In this document: positions 40,972-50,714 of the stretch, piece after piece
How positions within the stretch are numbered: the stretch's first letter is position 1
Layout of the letters: the number at the start of each line of letters is the position of its first letter
Origin: Marinobacter shengliensis
Lineage (GTDB): Bacteria; Pseudomonadota; Gammaproteobacteria; Pseudomonadales; Oleiphilaceae
Length of the DNA stretch: 64,000 nt
Assembly (NCBI RefSeq): GCF_003007715.1
Contig: NZ_PXNO01000001.1
Location: forward strand, 26,001 to 90,000
Direction: 5' to 3'
Program-made: the position numbers and the translations under genes
Notes under the pieces: generated by a model
What the model saw: the letters and a program-made list of their open reading frames with translations, nothing else
Databases searched by the model: none
What the model was told of the DNA's origin: nothing

Positions 40972-43900
40972 ATGAAAAATGTAACTAACGGCTTTAAGCG
41001 AGCTGCCCGGAACATCGGAATTTCATTAAGTCTGATTTTGCCAACGCAAGGGTATAGTGCCCCGGGAGAATTGGCTACCCAGCCACTTTTCCTCGGTGGC
41101 GGAGATGTGCCTGGAAATATGGTATTGGTGCCATCTGTGGAATATCCAACCGTTAACAGTGTGGCGAACCTCAGCAACAATTATTCGAGTGACAACACTT
41201 TTGAAGGGTATTTCGATCCGGGTAAGTGTTACGTCTACAACTACGACGCGAGTTCGGCCGAGCGCCACTTTTATCCTACCGCGACGACCAATAACCGTCG
41301 CTGTACTGGTCCTGGTCAATGGAGCGGGAACTATCTCAACTGGGCAACCACGCAAACGATTGACCCATTCCGAAAGGTGCTCACCGGTGGATACCGTTAT
41401 CGTGACACTGTAACGGAAACCTGGTTGGAGAAAGCTCGCCAGAGTGGTGAAGGTAGTCTATTTCCTGATAGACAAGTGTCTGGCTCTGAAGTGGCCGGGG
41501 CAACTCCCTTTAATTCAGCAAGCAGCGTCAGGACCAGAATAAATGGTTTAGGGGTGCAAATGCGCTTCCGGCTTGATGACGGCTCTCTTGGAGAGAGCGG
41601 TACATCTTATAATCCATCTTCAACCTCTACCGACTGGAATTCGGGAGCCTATAACGTTCATGTGCGGGTCAAGGTTTGTGATCCCCAGTTCCCGGAGGAT
41701 AACTGTGTAGCGTATGGGAGTAACTACAAACCGGAGGGGGTGATTCAGAAAAATGCAGAACAGATTCGTTTTAGCGTATTCGGTTATTTAAATGATAGTG
41801 ATGGCCTCCGTGACGGCGGCGTTTTGAGGGCCCGGCAAAAATACGTGGGACCAAGACGTTATGTGGAAGGCCAAGGCTTCGTAGATAATCCGAGAAAGGA
41901 GTGGAACCCAAGTACGGGTGTGTTTTTGCAGAACCCCGACGCAGACGATGCAGCGGCCACTCATTCGAGCATCCAGAATAGTGGCGTAATCAACTACATC
42001 AACAAGTTCGGCCAACTGGGTACCGGTAACCTTAAGTCAATCGACCCTGTGAGTGAGCTCTATTACGCAGCTACCCGGTACCTGAAGAATCAAGGGAATG
42101 TTGCAGCGTACAGTGCTATGGGGAATGCCGACGCGACTACTGCGGCACGCTGGCGTGACTTTTTTCCCGTGATAGAAGACTGGGATGACCCCATCCAATA
42201 TGAGTGCCAGCCCAACGTTTTGTTAGGGATTGGAGACGCAAACACCCACAGAGATAAAAACCTCCCTGGTAACGACGCTTACAGATCCAATGAACCAAGC
42301 ATGCCGGCGGAGGTCGCGGCTGACAATACTGTAAATGTTTTGACAGAAACTAACCGAATTGGAGGTTTCGAGGGGCTTGGTGATATAGCCAACACAAACG
42401 CATTTTCCGGTCGTAGTAACTCGGCTTACCTCGCGGGCCTGGCGTTCCACAATCACACGCGTGACATGAGATCGGATCTCGCAGGGGTACAGACGGCTTC
42501 GACTTATTGGGTCGACGTTCTGGAAAACCGAGTCCTGGAACGGGTTGCGCGGAACCAGTATTACCTGGCGACTAAGTATGGTGGATTTGTTAAACCCGAG
42601 GGTTTTGACCCTGACACAATGACAGGACTTACCCTTGATCAATGGCATACAAATGGCGAGATCTTAACGCCGAATTCTGGTAGTACCTTCCCGAGACCAG
42701 ACAATTACTTTTTGGCCGGGGAGGCCGCTCAAATGATTCGGGCACTGGAATCTGCATTTGAAGCTGCCGGCTCGGAAATATCTCGGGGTTCCTCAACCAG
42801 TGTCAGCTTCAACACCACATCGCTGGAGACGGACAGTCTTTTGTTTGGCGCTCGGTTTGACTCAACGAACTGGAGTGGTGAATTTTTCGCCCGTGGCTTA
42901 ACGCGAGATGCCCAGGGAGTGCCGAGCGTTGATGGCGCTGATATTTGGGAAGCGGGACGCCTGCTAACAAATCGTGACTTGATTTCTAACCCGCGCCAGA
43001 TAATTACCTTTAACGGCAGCGACGGATTGCCTTTTACAACAGCTGAATTCAATATGCTGAATGCAACGCAGCGTGCTGATCTTTCATACGGAGGAGATTC
43101 TGATCTTGCGGCGGAGCGTATCGCCTATTTAAGGGGTGAAGATATAGCGGGAATGAGATCTCGTACTTCGCGTCTTGGAGATATTGTGAACTCTTCTCCG
43201 ATATATGTGGGTAAGCCGGCCCTTAACTGGCCGAATGGCGAGCCGTTTGGGGTTTCGGGGTCCACTTACAACAGTTTTAAAGCGAATCAGGCCAATCGTG
43301 ATCCAGTAGTATACGTAGGTGCTAATGATGGCATGTTACACGCGTTCTCTGCAGAAGAGTTGGTTGCGAGTGGCGGAGGCCAGGAGCTATTTGCATATAT
43401 ACCGAGCTTCGTCTTCTCTGACCAAGCTCAGAGCGGGTTGCATTATCTAACGGACCCAAACTATACGCATAAGTATTATGTTGATTTAACTCCCGCCACC
43501 TCTGATGTTTATATCAGTGGCACCGGAGGGGCGTCTCGTGCATGGCGTACCGTCTTAATCGGTGGATCGAGAGCCGGAGCGCGGGGACTATTTGCCTTGG
43601 ACGTAACAAACCCTACCAATTTCTCCGAGACCAATGCGTCCAATATGGTTCTCTGGGAATTTACGCACCCCGACTTGGGATACATCACTGAACCTCCTCT
43701 GATCGTAATGGCTCCGTGGGGTAATGGTGATTACCGGTGGACTGCTCTGGTAGGAAATGGCTACAACTCCGGGTCTGGTAAAACTGGGATCTTCATGATT
43801 GATCTTGAAGGTGGTTTGGACGGTTCCTGGACATCAGGCACAGATTATCGCTTTATCAATTTTGAGAATTCTGGCGGGACCGGCTTGTCTGCCGTGACAG

Positions 43901-44706
43901 CCGTTGACCTCACGGGGAATCGCATCGTAGATAGAATTTACGGCGGAGATCTCAAAGGCAATATGTGGGGTGCGGAATACTCAAGTAATTCCTGGAGTTC
44001 TATCGTTCGCCAGGGGACTTCGCCGCGCGCCCTATTTACTGCAGTTAGAGATGGCGTCGTGCAACCGATAACGGTTCCGCCCGCTGTCGTTCGAAGCCCC
44101 CAGCCAGGCAATGAGCCAAACCTTCTTGTATTGTTCGGGACCGGTCAGTATTTGACATCCGATGACCCGTTCAGAACTGCGATCCAGTCTTATTACGGTA
44201 TTACTGATCAGGGGCGGCGGAATACTACACTTACTCGAGATGATCTTTTACCGAGGACCCTGAGCCATAGTGATGTAAATGTTGACGGGGTGGATTATAA
44301 AGTTCGCGAATCTAGTGGGACTGAGTGGACAAGCGAGGCAGGTTGGTACGTGGACTTTGACCGTGCGTCTGACGTAGGAGAGCGTATCGTGCAGCGTACT
44401 CGGATTCGCGGTAAGTATGCATTTGTAAACTCGACCATACCGACATCAGATCCCTGTGCTGCGGGTGGTGACGGTTGGATAATGGCCTTCGGCCTGGATG
44501 GACGAACCCCAGATCGTGCGGTGTTTACCAGATTTGGCGAGCCCGTCGTCGGTTACCGTGTTGAGGGTAGCATGCCAAACGTGAGTGGTTTCATTGGCGA
44601 TTACATGATTACGCCGCTTTCCGACAATACTTTCATGGAAGATGAAATTGATCTTGGTCCTGGTGGTCGGACTGGTCGGGTAAGTTGGCAAGAAATTTAC
44701 GATTAA
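40972..44706 (+). CDS. pilY1: Type IV pilus tip adhesin / assembly factor PilY1
   Basis: Secreted PilY1/PilC protein, 1244 residues, acting at the pilus tip in adhesion, extension and surface sensing. Signal peptide with cleavage near YSA/PG (about residue 30). N-terminal region with CYVYNYD and WSGNYLNWATTQTIDPFRKVLTGG, common to the family. No clear VWA MIDAS (DxSxS) is visible. C-terminal beta-propeller from about 720 (SPIYVGKP, VYVGANDGMLHAF). The expected calcium loop appears at 979-987 as D-L-T-G-N-R-I-V-D, less acidic than the usual D-x-D-x-D form. RBS GAGG upstream of ATG 40972. Confidence 0.93.
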   Translation: MKNVTNGFKRAARNIGISLSLILPTQGYSAPGELATQPLFLGGGDVPGNMVLVPSVEYPTVNSVANLSNNYSSDNTFEGYFDPGKCYVYNYDASSAERHFYPTATTNNRRCTGPGQWSGNYLNWATTQTIDPFRKVLTGGYRYRDTVTETWLEKARQSGEGSLFPDRQVSGSEVAGATPFNSASSVRTRINGLGVQMRFRLDDGSLGESGTSYNPSSTSTDWNSGAYNVHVRVKVCDPQFPEDNCVAYGSNYKPEGVIQKNAEQIRFSVFGYLNDSDGLRDGGVLRARQKYVGPRRYVEGQGFVDNPRKEWNPSTGVFLQNPDADDAAATHSSIQNSGVINYINKFGQLGTGNLKSIDPVSELYYAATRYLKNQGNVAAYSAMGNADATTAARWRDFFPVIEDWDDPIQYECQPNVLLGIGDANTHRDKNLPGNDAYRSNEPSMPAEVAADNTVNVLTETNRIGGFEGLGDIANTNAFSGRSNSAYLAGLAFHNHTRDMRSDLAGVQTASTYWVDVLENRVLERVARNQYYLATKYGGFVKPEGFDPDTMTGLTLDQWHTNGEILTPNSGSTFPRPDNYFLAGEAAQMIRALESAFEAAGSEISRGSSTSVSFNTTSLETDSLLFGARFDSTNWSGEFFARGLTRDAQGVPSVDGADIWEAGRLLTNRDLISNPRQIITFNGSDGLPFTTAEFNMLNATQRADLSYGGDSDLAAERIAYLRGEDIAGMRSRTSRLGDIVNSSPIYVGKPALNWPNGEPFGVSGSTYNSFKANQANRDPVVYVGANDGMLHAFSAEELVASGGGQELFAYIPSFVFSDQAQSGLHYLTDPNYTHKYYVDLTPATSDVYISGTGGASRAWRTVLIGGSRAGARGLFALDVTNPTNFSETNASNMVLWEFTHPDLGYITEPPLIVMAPWGNGDYRWTALVGNGYNSGSGKTGIFMIDLEGGLDGSWTSGTDYRFINFENSGGTGLSAVTAVDLTGNRIVDRIYGGDLKGNMWGAEYSSNSWSSIVRQGTSPRALFTAVRDGVVQPITVPPAVVRSPQPGNEPNLLVLFGTGQYLTSDDPFRTAIQSYYGITDQGRRNTTLTRDDLLPRTLSHSDVNVDGVDYKVRESSGTEWTSEAGWYVDFDRASDVGERIVQRTRIRGKYAFVNSTIPTSDPCAAGGDGWIMAFGLDGRTPDRAVFTRFGEPVVGYRVEGSMPNVSGFIGDYMITPLSDNTFMEDEIDLGPGGRTGRVSWQEIYD

Positions 44707-44751
44707 TGTTATGGGTGCGGCTGTATTGCAGCCGCATTACGAGGAGTAACC

Positions 44752-45144
44752 ATGCTATCTATGCAGAGAAAACAGGTGGGCTTCACGTTGATTGAGCTGA
44801 TGATTGTGGTTGCGATCATTGCAATCATCGCCGCGATTGCGCTGCCGTCTTATCAGGGTCACGTTGAGCGAACGAGAGCTGGGGATGCTCAAGCAGCCCT
44901 GATGTCGTTGGCTAACGCAATGGAGCGGTTCCACACTCAGAATGGCACCTACGATGGGGCTACCGTTGGCGCAGGTGGAATTTTCCCAGCTGAGGCACCT
45001 CTCGACGGTAACAATAAGTTTTATGATCTAGAAATAGTCTCAGCCACCGTTACGGCTTATGAGTTGCGAGCGGTTCCCAAAAACGGACAAGGGGGAGGCA
45101 ACATCAGTTTGGACTCGACCGGGTTGCGAACTAACTGGCAATGA
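44752..45144 (+). CDS. pilE: Type IV pilus minor pilin PilE
   Basis: 130 residues; class III signal MLSMQRKQVG/FTLIELMIVVAIIAII, then SYQGHVERTRAGDAQAALMSLANAMERFHTQNGTY, the PilE pattern. No C-terminal Cys pair is seen. ATG 44752 with GAGGAG 6 bases upstream. Last gene of the plus-strand cassette; its stop is 2 bp from the stop of the minus-strand fimT-like gene. Confidence 0.92.
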   Translation: MLSMQRKQVGFTLIELMIVVAIIAIIAAIALPSYQGHVERTRAGDAQAALMSLANAMERFHTQNGTYDGATVGAGGIFPAEAPLDGNNKFYDLEIVSATVTAYELRAVPKNGQGGGNISLDSTGLRTNWQ

Positions 45145-45146
45145 GG

Positions 45147-45710
45147 TCATGAGCAGGAAATAGCGCGTCCATCCGCGCCTTTGACAATCTCATGTTCATT
45201 GGTGTCCTTGGCCACCATAGGCCGCCCACCCATGTTGATCCTGATCTGAAAGGCATCTCTGGGGTCATTGCTATTGGGGCACCAGATTATGTTGCCGATA
45301 GCTTCCCGGGCAGCGCCACTGGGCCGGAAGCCGAAGTAGCTTCGGATTCCGGCATTCCCTTTGAGTTTGCCATTATTCTTGGCTTGTAACACTCTAATCA
45401 CCTGGGACGAGTCAACCAGTTGTCTGGCGCGCTTGGGATCCCTGAAGGCCACAAGGTCAAGGCTCCAGTCCTTGCTGCATTTTCCGTTTTCATCTAGGGG
45501 GCAAAGCGTAACGTTCGTGCTCTCCATAATCGCTGTTGTTCGTGCTAGGTTGATGATTCCCAGCAGATCCATTTGATTGCTTTGGTGTGCTGAGCGTGTA
45601 ACCAGAGAGTTTAAAGATGGAACGGCAAAAGCTGCGATGATGGATAGGATAGCTAAGGTAATCAGGAGCTCGAGTAGCGTCACCCCTGACTGATTGCGTC
45701 GGGCAGTCAT
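45147..45710 (-). CDS. fimT: GspH/FimT-family pseudopilin
   Basis: 187 residues from ATG 45710, chosen for AGGAA 6 bases upstream; upstream in-frame starts (to 45761) lack support. Prepilin site QSG/VTLLELLITLAILSIIAAFAVPSLNSL, followed by the GspH domain with RTTAIMESTNVTLCPLDENG. A second GspH/FimT protein is encoded at 38496 on the other strand. It lies downstream of pilSR on the same strand but faces the pilE cassette. Confidence 0.88.
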   Translation of the reverse strand: MTARRNQSGVTLLELLITLAILSIIAAFAVPSLNSLVTRSAHQSNQMDLLGIINLARTTAIMESTNVTLCPLDENGKCSKDWSLDLVAFRDPKRARQLVDSSQVIRVLQAKNNGKLKGNAGIRSYFGFRPSGAAREAIGNIIWCPNSNDPRDAFQIRINMGGRPMVAKDTNEHEIVKGADGRAISCS

Positions 45711-45808
45711 AGTGATTCCTTTCATGTTGATATGCGGCCGTCCTGGCCGCAGCGTGAGCAAGTTTACGGGTTATCAGTCGGGATTCTGATAATCGGGCCA
45801 CATTTCTG

Positions 45809-47189
45809 TCACTCCATCCCCAACTTCTTCAACCGATACCGCAACGCCCGAAAACTGATCCCCAATCTCTTAGCCGCCGCCGTCTTGTTCCATCGGGTTG
45901 CCTCCAGCGCCTTCTCAATCGCCTGCCGCTCGATGTTCTCCAGGAAGCCCTCCAGGTCTATCTCCCCCTCGGGCACAGGAGCAGGAGCCTCCGATGTGCC
46001 GGTGTCAGAGCTGCGCTCCGATACCGGGGTTCCGGGGATAGCACCACCTCCTAGATGCAAATCAGCCGCATCAATCAAATCTTCATCACACAGCGTAAAC
46101 GCCCGCTCCAAAATATTTTCCAGTTCCCGCACGTTGCCCGGGAAATCGTATCCCTGCAGGCGATCTATTGCGGCTGGCGTTAGTTTGGCCGGATCGCATT
46201 CGTACTCTCGGGCGATGCGCTGCAGAATATGGTCGGCCAGCAGGGAAATGTCTTCCGCTCGCTCGCGCAGAGGCGGTACTGCCAGTTCAATCACGTTAAT
46301 CCGGTAGAACAGATCCTGGCGGAAGCTGCCTTCCTGCACCAGTTCCGGCAGGTTTTTGTGGGTGGCGCTGAGTACGCGGATATCCACCGGCACTTCCTTG
46401 GTGTCGCCCACGGGTCGCACGGCTTTTTCCTGAATGGCGCGCAGCAGCTTTACCTGCATGGCCAGGGGCAGGTCGGCGACTTCGTCCAGGAACAGGGTGC
46501 CGCCGTTGGCGCTTCGGAACAGGCCCTCCTTGTTTTCGACCGCACCGGTAAAGCTGCCTTTCTTGTGGCCAAAGAACTCGCTTTCCATCAGTTCCGAAGG
46601 GATGGCGCCGCAGTTAACGGCAATAAAGGGGCCATCGGCCCTTGGCCCCTGCATGTGGATCATGCGGGCGACCAGCTCTTTACCACTGCCGGATTCGCCG
46701 CTGATAAACACCGGTGCCTGGCTTCGGGCCAGTTTTCGGGTCTGGTTTCGCAGCTTGCGAATTTGTGGGGACTCGCCGAGCAGAAGGCCGGGTTCATCGG
46801 CATCTGCAGTGTCCTGGATTTTCGGTTCACTCAGCTTCAGGGCACTGTTCACCAGTTCCCTCAAGCGGGGCAGTTCCACGGGTTTTGAGACAAAGTCGAA
46901 AGCGCCGGCTTTCAGGGATTCGATAGCCGTGTCCATATTGCCGTAAGCGGTGATCACCGCCACCGGCGTGCAGGGTGTGTGCTGCTGAATCCAATGCACG
47001 AGGTCTATACCGTTGCCATCGGGCAGGTTCATGTCGGTGAGGCACAGTTGGGGCTTGTGTTGTTCAAGTAAGGCCCGGGCTGTGGTCAGGTGCGGTGTAG
47101 GTGGTAATCCCCATGCGGGTGAGGGTGATTTCCAGCAAGTCCCGGATATCCGGTTCGTCGTCAACAATCAGCGCTGTTTGGTGTGTCAT
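45809..47189 (-). pseudogene. pilR: Type IV pilus response regulator PilR (frameshifted)
   Basis: Sigma-54-dependent NtrC-type activator of pilin transcription, partner of PilS. The true start is ATG 47189 (MTHQTALIVDDEPDIRDLL), but this frame stops at 47064-47066 after 41 codons. The rest of the receiver domain (LTTARALLEQHKPQLCLTDMNLPDG), the AAA+ domain (GESGSGKE, GSFTGA) and the Fis-type helix-turn-helix are in another frame from about 47089 to 45809. The break lies near 47087-47093, about codon 33. Alignment from memory suggests loss of about 5 nt (or another change equal to -2). Either the gene is broken, or this is a sequencing error or programmed event. Confidence 0.85.
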
Positions 47190-47243
47190 TATTTGTGTTC
47201 GGTTCCCTGTTGAATTTCAAACGCCCGATGCCCCGCGCCCGGT

Positions 47244-48890
47244 TCAGATCATCCGCCCGGGATGCGCGAAGGTAATGCGAAAGCGACAGCCCGGCTGTTC
47301 ATTCTCCACCAGCGACAAATGCGCCTGGTTGGCCTCGCAAAGTTCCCGGGCCAGGTACAGGCCAAGGCCGGTGCCGCTCTTGTCGGTGGTGAAGAAGGGC
47401 TCAAATACCGAGTGTCGGTGTTCCCGTGCAATGCCGGGGCCGAAATCCCGGACATCCACGTAAGCCCGCTCGCCATCGGCGGTGGCGCCAACCACTAATT
47501 GTATCCTGTTTTGGCCGGTCTGCTGTTTGCTGTAGCGCAAACCATTGTCACACAGATTCACCATGACCTGCTCAATCTGGCTCTTGTCAAAGCGAGCGGG
47601 CGGCACCGCGTCGTCTGCCAGTAACTCAATAATGGCTTTGGAGCCGTCGTCTCGGGTTTGTTGAAAGTCCTGGGTGAATTCGCTAAGCCAGTCCCTCACG
47701 TTCACTTGCTCTGAGTTGGCGGCCCTGCGCCGGGACAGGTCGAGCACGTTCTCAATAATGCCGTTCACCCGCTTCGAGTGTCGGCGAATGATATCCAGCA
47801 TCTGTTTGTCGCCTTTGTCCAGGTTGGGCGACTCCTCCATCAGTTGTGCTGCGTGGCTGATGGCCCCGAGGGGGTTGCGGATCTCATGGGCGATGCCGGC
47901 GGTCAGGCGCCCTAGCGACGCCAGCTTCATTTGCTGGGCTTGCTGGGTGACTTTGCTCATATCCTCGATGAACACCAGAATCTGGTCACCCCGCTCCTGA
48001 TCCAGTTGGGTAAAGTTGGCCTGTAGCAGGGGGGAGGTGGGCGACGCCTGAAACGGTTCGATGCGCATGTTGGGGTTTTTCAGCCAGGTCTCCAAACCTT
48101 TGCGCAACGGTTTGGGCAGTAATCGGTTGTGGTGCTCTGCGCTACTTTGGCTGGTGACCGAACCGAAAAGCAGCTCCTCCGCCGCTGCGTTAGCCAGTCG
48201 GACCTGGCCAAAACGGTCCAGTACCAGAATGCCCGTTCGCATGCGCTGGATGATCTGCTGGTTGATCTGCTCCAGCTCCGCAATGCTTCGGGCCCGGCTG
48301 GTGGCAAGCGCCTCGCTGCGCATCATACGCTTCGAGATGCCTTGCAAAACGAAGGCAGCGGCAAAATAGAGGATGCCCAGTGAGCCGGCGCGAACAATAT
48401 CGTCCGCGGATTCGTTGATCACCAGCACCGCCCAGCCGGAGATGCCCAGGGAACAGATGGCTGCGAGCGCAGCGTAGAAAGTGCCCATGCGGCTGGGATT
48501 GAGGATGTTCCCAGCGGCAACGGAGACAATGACCAGATTGGCAAGGCCGTTGGTGATGCCGGTGCTGGCCAGCAACAGCCCATGCATTATCAGGATATCG
48601 ATCAGAATAGACAGGGTAATGTGCCGCTGCCGTGGCTGCAGCCCGGCCAGCAGCATTAGACCAACAAAGGCGTTGATGGCGAGATAAGACACCGCGCCTG
48701 CCTGGTAATAATCCAGCCAGCGAAATTTGGAATCGGTGGTGAATGGGTCCACAAACAGCAGGCCGACCAGCATCAGGCTGATCACCAGCCGGTAATGATT
48801 GTAGATGCGGAACAGCCTCACCTGCTGATGGTGTGCTCGTGGCCCGAAAGGAGAGCGCGCGGCTGTGGCTGAAGATGCGTCGGTTACCAT
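47244..48890 (-). CDS. pilS: Two-component sensor histidine kinase PilS
   Basis: Inner-membrane kinase of the PilSR pair controlling pilin expression. 548 residues: about six hydrophobic segments in residues 25-200, a PAS-like region (about 215-320), the phospho-acceptor His335 in AGIAHEIRNPLG, and a HATPase domain (NLCDNGLRYS, DFGPGIA, GTGLGLYLA). ATG 48890. Gap of 54 bp to pilR. Divergent from nadE. Confidence 0.95.
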   Translation of the reverse strand: MVTDASSATAARSPFGPRAHHQQVRLFRIYNHYRLVISLMLVGLLFVDPFTTDSKFRWLDYYQAGAVSYLAINAFVGLMLLAGLQPRQRHITLSILIDILIMHGLLLASTGITNGLANLVIVSVAAGNILNPSRMGTFYAALAAICSLGISGWAVLVINESADDIVRAGSLGILYFAAAFVLQGISKRMMRSEALATSRARSIAELEQINQQIIQRMRTGILVLDRFGQVRLANAAAEELLFGSVTSQSSAEHHNRLLPKPLRKGLETWLKNPNMRIEPFQASPTSPLLQANFTQLDQERGDQILVFIEDMSKVTQQAQQMKLASLGRLTAGIAHEIRNPLGAISHAAQLMEESPNLDKGDKQMLDIIRRHSKRVNGIIENVLDLSRRRAANSEQVNVRDWLSEFTQDFQQTRDDGSKAIIELLADDAVPPARFDKSQIEQVMVNLCDNGLRYSKQQTGQNRIQLVVGATADGERAYVDVRDFGPGIAREHRHSVFEPFFTTDKSGTGLGLYLARELCEANQAHLSLVENEQPGCRFRITFAHPGRMI

Positions 48891-48940
48891 GGGTATGGTT
48901 ATCTGCCTTTGGTCAGGAGAAATCCTTGTCTATGGAGGGT

Positions 48941-48946
48941 TATAAT
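48941..48946 (+). promoter_or_regulatory. Candidate -10 box for nadE
   Basis: TATAAT at 48941-48946, 38 bp before nadE in the 93-bp divergent gap with pilS. No good -35 is visible at 16-18 bp. Confidence 0.3.
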
Positions 48947-48983
48947 AGCCTTTTAACGGCAATAAGTTACAGGAGCCCTGATC

Positions 48984-50648
48984 ATGACGGTAACCGGTAC
49001 AACCACCGCAGACACTGCTGCGCCCCGTAAGCTACGGGTGGTGATGGCCCAGCTGGATTTTCTGGTGGGGGATATTCCTGGCAATACCGACTTGATCGTT
49101 CAGGCCACCCGTGAGGCAGAGGAGCAGCATCAGGCCGATATCGTGCTGTTTCCAGAGCTTTGCCTGACAGGGTACCCGCCGGAAGACCTGTTGCTTCGGC
49201 CGAGCCTGGATTTGCGAGTGCAAGAAGCGCTTGAGCGTTTGAAGCAGGCGAACCTGGCCCCAGCCATGATCATTGGTGCGCCTCTCCGCTCGGCGGGCTT
49301 GCTCTATAACGCGGCAGTGATCATCGAGGCCGGGGAAACCCGGGGCCGGTATTTCAAACGCTGCCCACCGAACTACCAGGTGTTCGATGAGAAGCGCTAC
49401 TTTGCCGAAGGTTCGCAGACCCTGGTGGTCGACATCAAAGGAGTTCCGGTGGGTATCACCGTGTGTGAAGACCTCTGGAAAGATGGCCCCCTGGAAGATG
49501 CGGCGGCCGCTGGCGCCCAGTTGGTCCTGAACCTGAACGCGTCTCCCTACGACATCGACAAGCAGGCCCGTCGCAAGGCGTTGCTGGAGCGCAAAGCCAC
49601 GGAAAATCGTGTCAGTATCGTTTATGTCAACCTGGTGGGTGGGCAGGACGAACTGGTGTTTGATGGAGGTTCGATGGTTTATGACCACTCCGGCACCTTA
49701 AAAGTAGAGATTCCCCAGTTCACCAACGGCCTGTTTCCGGTGGATTTTCTGTGTGAACACCACTGCCAGCCGGTGTCTCAGCCACTACCTCCGGAGCCGT
49801 CACTGGAAGCGAATGTCTACAACGCGCTAGTCACCGGTGTTCGGGACTACGTTAATAAAAACGGTTTCAAGTCTGTGGTACTTGGCTTGTCCGGCGGCAT
49901 TGATTCTGCGGTCACTCTCGCAGTGGCGGCGGATGCCCTGGGCAAGGAGCGGGTGCGGGCGGTGATGATGCCATTCCGTTATACGTCAAGCGCCAGCCTG
50001 GAAGACGCGGAAGCTCAGGCGAGGGCTATGGGCGTTCAGTACGATGTGTTCTCCATTGAGCCCATGTACGACACCTTTATGGCGACTCTGGCGAAACCCT
50101 TTGAAGGTACACTTTCAGACACCACGGAAGAAAACCTCCAGGCTCGCCTGCGCGGCGTGTTGCTGATGTCCCTGTCCAACAAGTTTGGCTCTCTGGTACT
50201 GACCACCGGTAACAAGAGTGAGATGGCGGTGGGCTACTCCACGCTCTATGGCGATATGGCCGGCGGCTTCGATGTGCTGAAAGACGTGCCGAAAACACTG
50301 GTGTTCCGCCTGGCCTGGTACCGCAACAGCTTGGCACCGGTTATTCCCGAGCGGGTGATTACCCGTCCGCCGTCGGCCGAACTGGCGCCCGACCAGAAAG
50401 ACGAAGACAGCTTGCCCGGCTACGACATCCTTGACCAGATTCTGCATTTTTACGTGGAGCGGGATTACAGTGCCGAGGCGATTGTCGCGGAGGGGTTTGC
50501 CCGTGCGGATGTAGAGCGGGTGGTGCGCCTGGTGGATATCAATGAGTATAAGCGGCGCCAGGCGCCGATTGGCGTGCGTATTACCGAGCGGGGTTTCGGT
50601 AAGGATCGTCGCTATCCGATCACCAATGGATGGAAGCTTGGTTTCTGA
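48984..50648 (+). CDS. nadE: Glutamine-dependent NAD+ synthetase
   Basis: Last step of NAD synthesis, amidating deamido-NAD with ammonia from glutamine. 554 residues: N-terminal nitrilase-type glutaminase domain (about 15-270, with ELCLTGYPPEDLL and ITVCEDLWKDGP carrying the catalytic Glu and Cys) and C-terminal synthetase domain with the P-loop SGGIDS (303-308). ATG 48984; a short Thr-rich N-terminus precedes the domain. Convergent with bamD. Confidence 0.97.
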   Translation: MTVTGTTTADTAAPRKLRVVMAQLDFLVGDIPGNTDLIVQATREAEEQHQADIVLFPELCLTGYPPEDLLLRPSLDLRVQEALERLKQANLAPAMIIGAPLRSAGLLYNAAVIIEAGETRGRYFKRCPPNYQVFDEKRYFAEGSQTLVVDIKGVPVGITVCEDLWKDGPLEDAAAAGAQLVLNLNASPYDIDKQARRKALLERKATENRVSIVYVNLVGGQDELVFDGGSMVYDHSGTLKVEIPQFTNGLFPVDFLCEHHCQPVSQPLPPEPSLEANVYNALVTGVRDYVNKNGFKSVVLGLSGGIDSAVTLAVAADALGKERVRAVMMPFRYTSSASLEDAEAQARAMGVQYDVFSIEPMYDTFMATLAKPFEGTLSDTTEENLQARLRGVLLMSLSNKFGSLVLTTGNKSEMAVGYSTLYGDMAGGFDVLKDVPKTLVFRLAWYRNSLAPVIPERVITRPPSAELAPDQKDEDSLPGYDILDQILHFYVERDYSAEAIVAEGFARADVERVVRLVDINEYKRRQAPIGVRITERGFGKDRRYPITNGWKLGF

Positions 50649-50669
50649 TTGCTTCCCCTTGAAAGAAAT

Positions 50670-50701
50670 AAGGGCCGGTGGCGAATGCTCCCGGCCCTTT
50701 T
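50670..50701. terminator. Bidirectional terminator between nadE and bamD
   Basis: AAGGGCCGG (50670-50678) pairs with CCGGCCCTT (50691-50699), loop 12 nt, followed by T on the plus strand. The complementary strand also continues into a T-rich stretch, so it suits both convergent genes. Confidence 0.8.
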
Positions 50702-50714
50702 GACATCTGGATGG

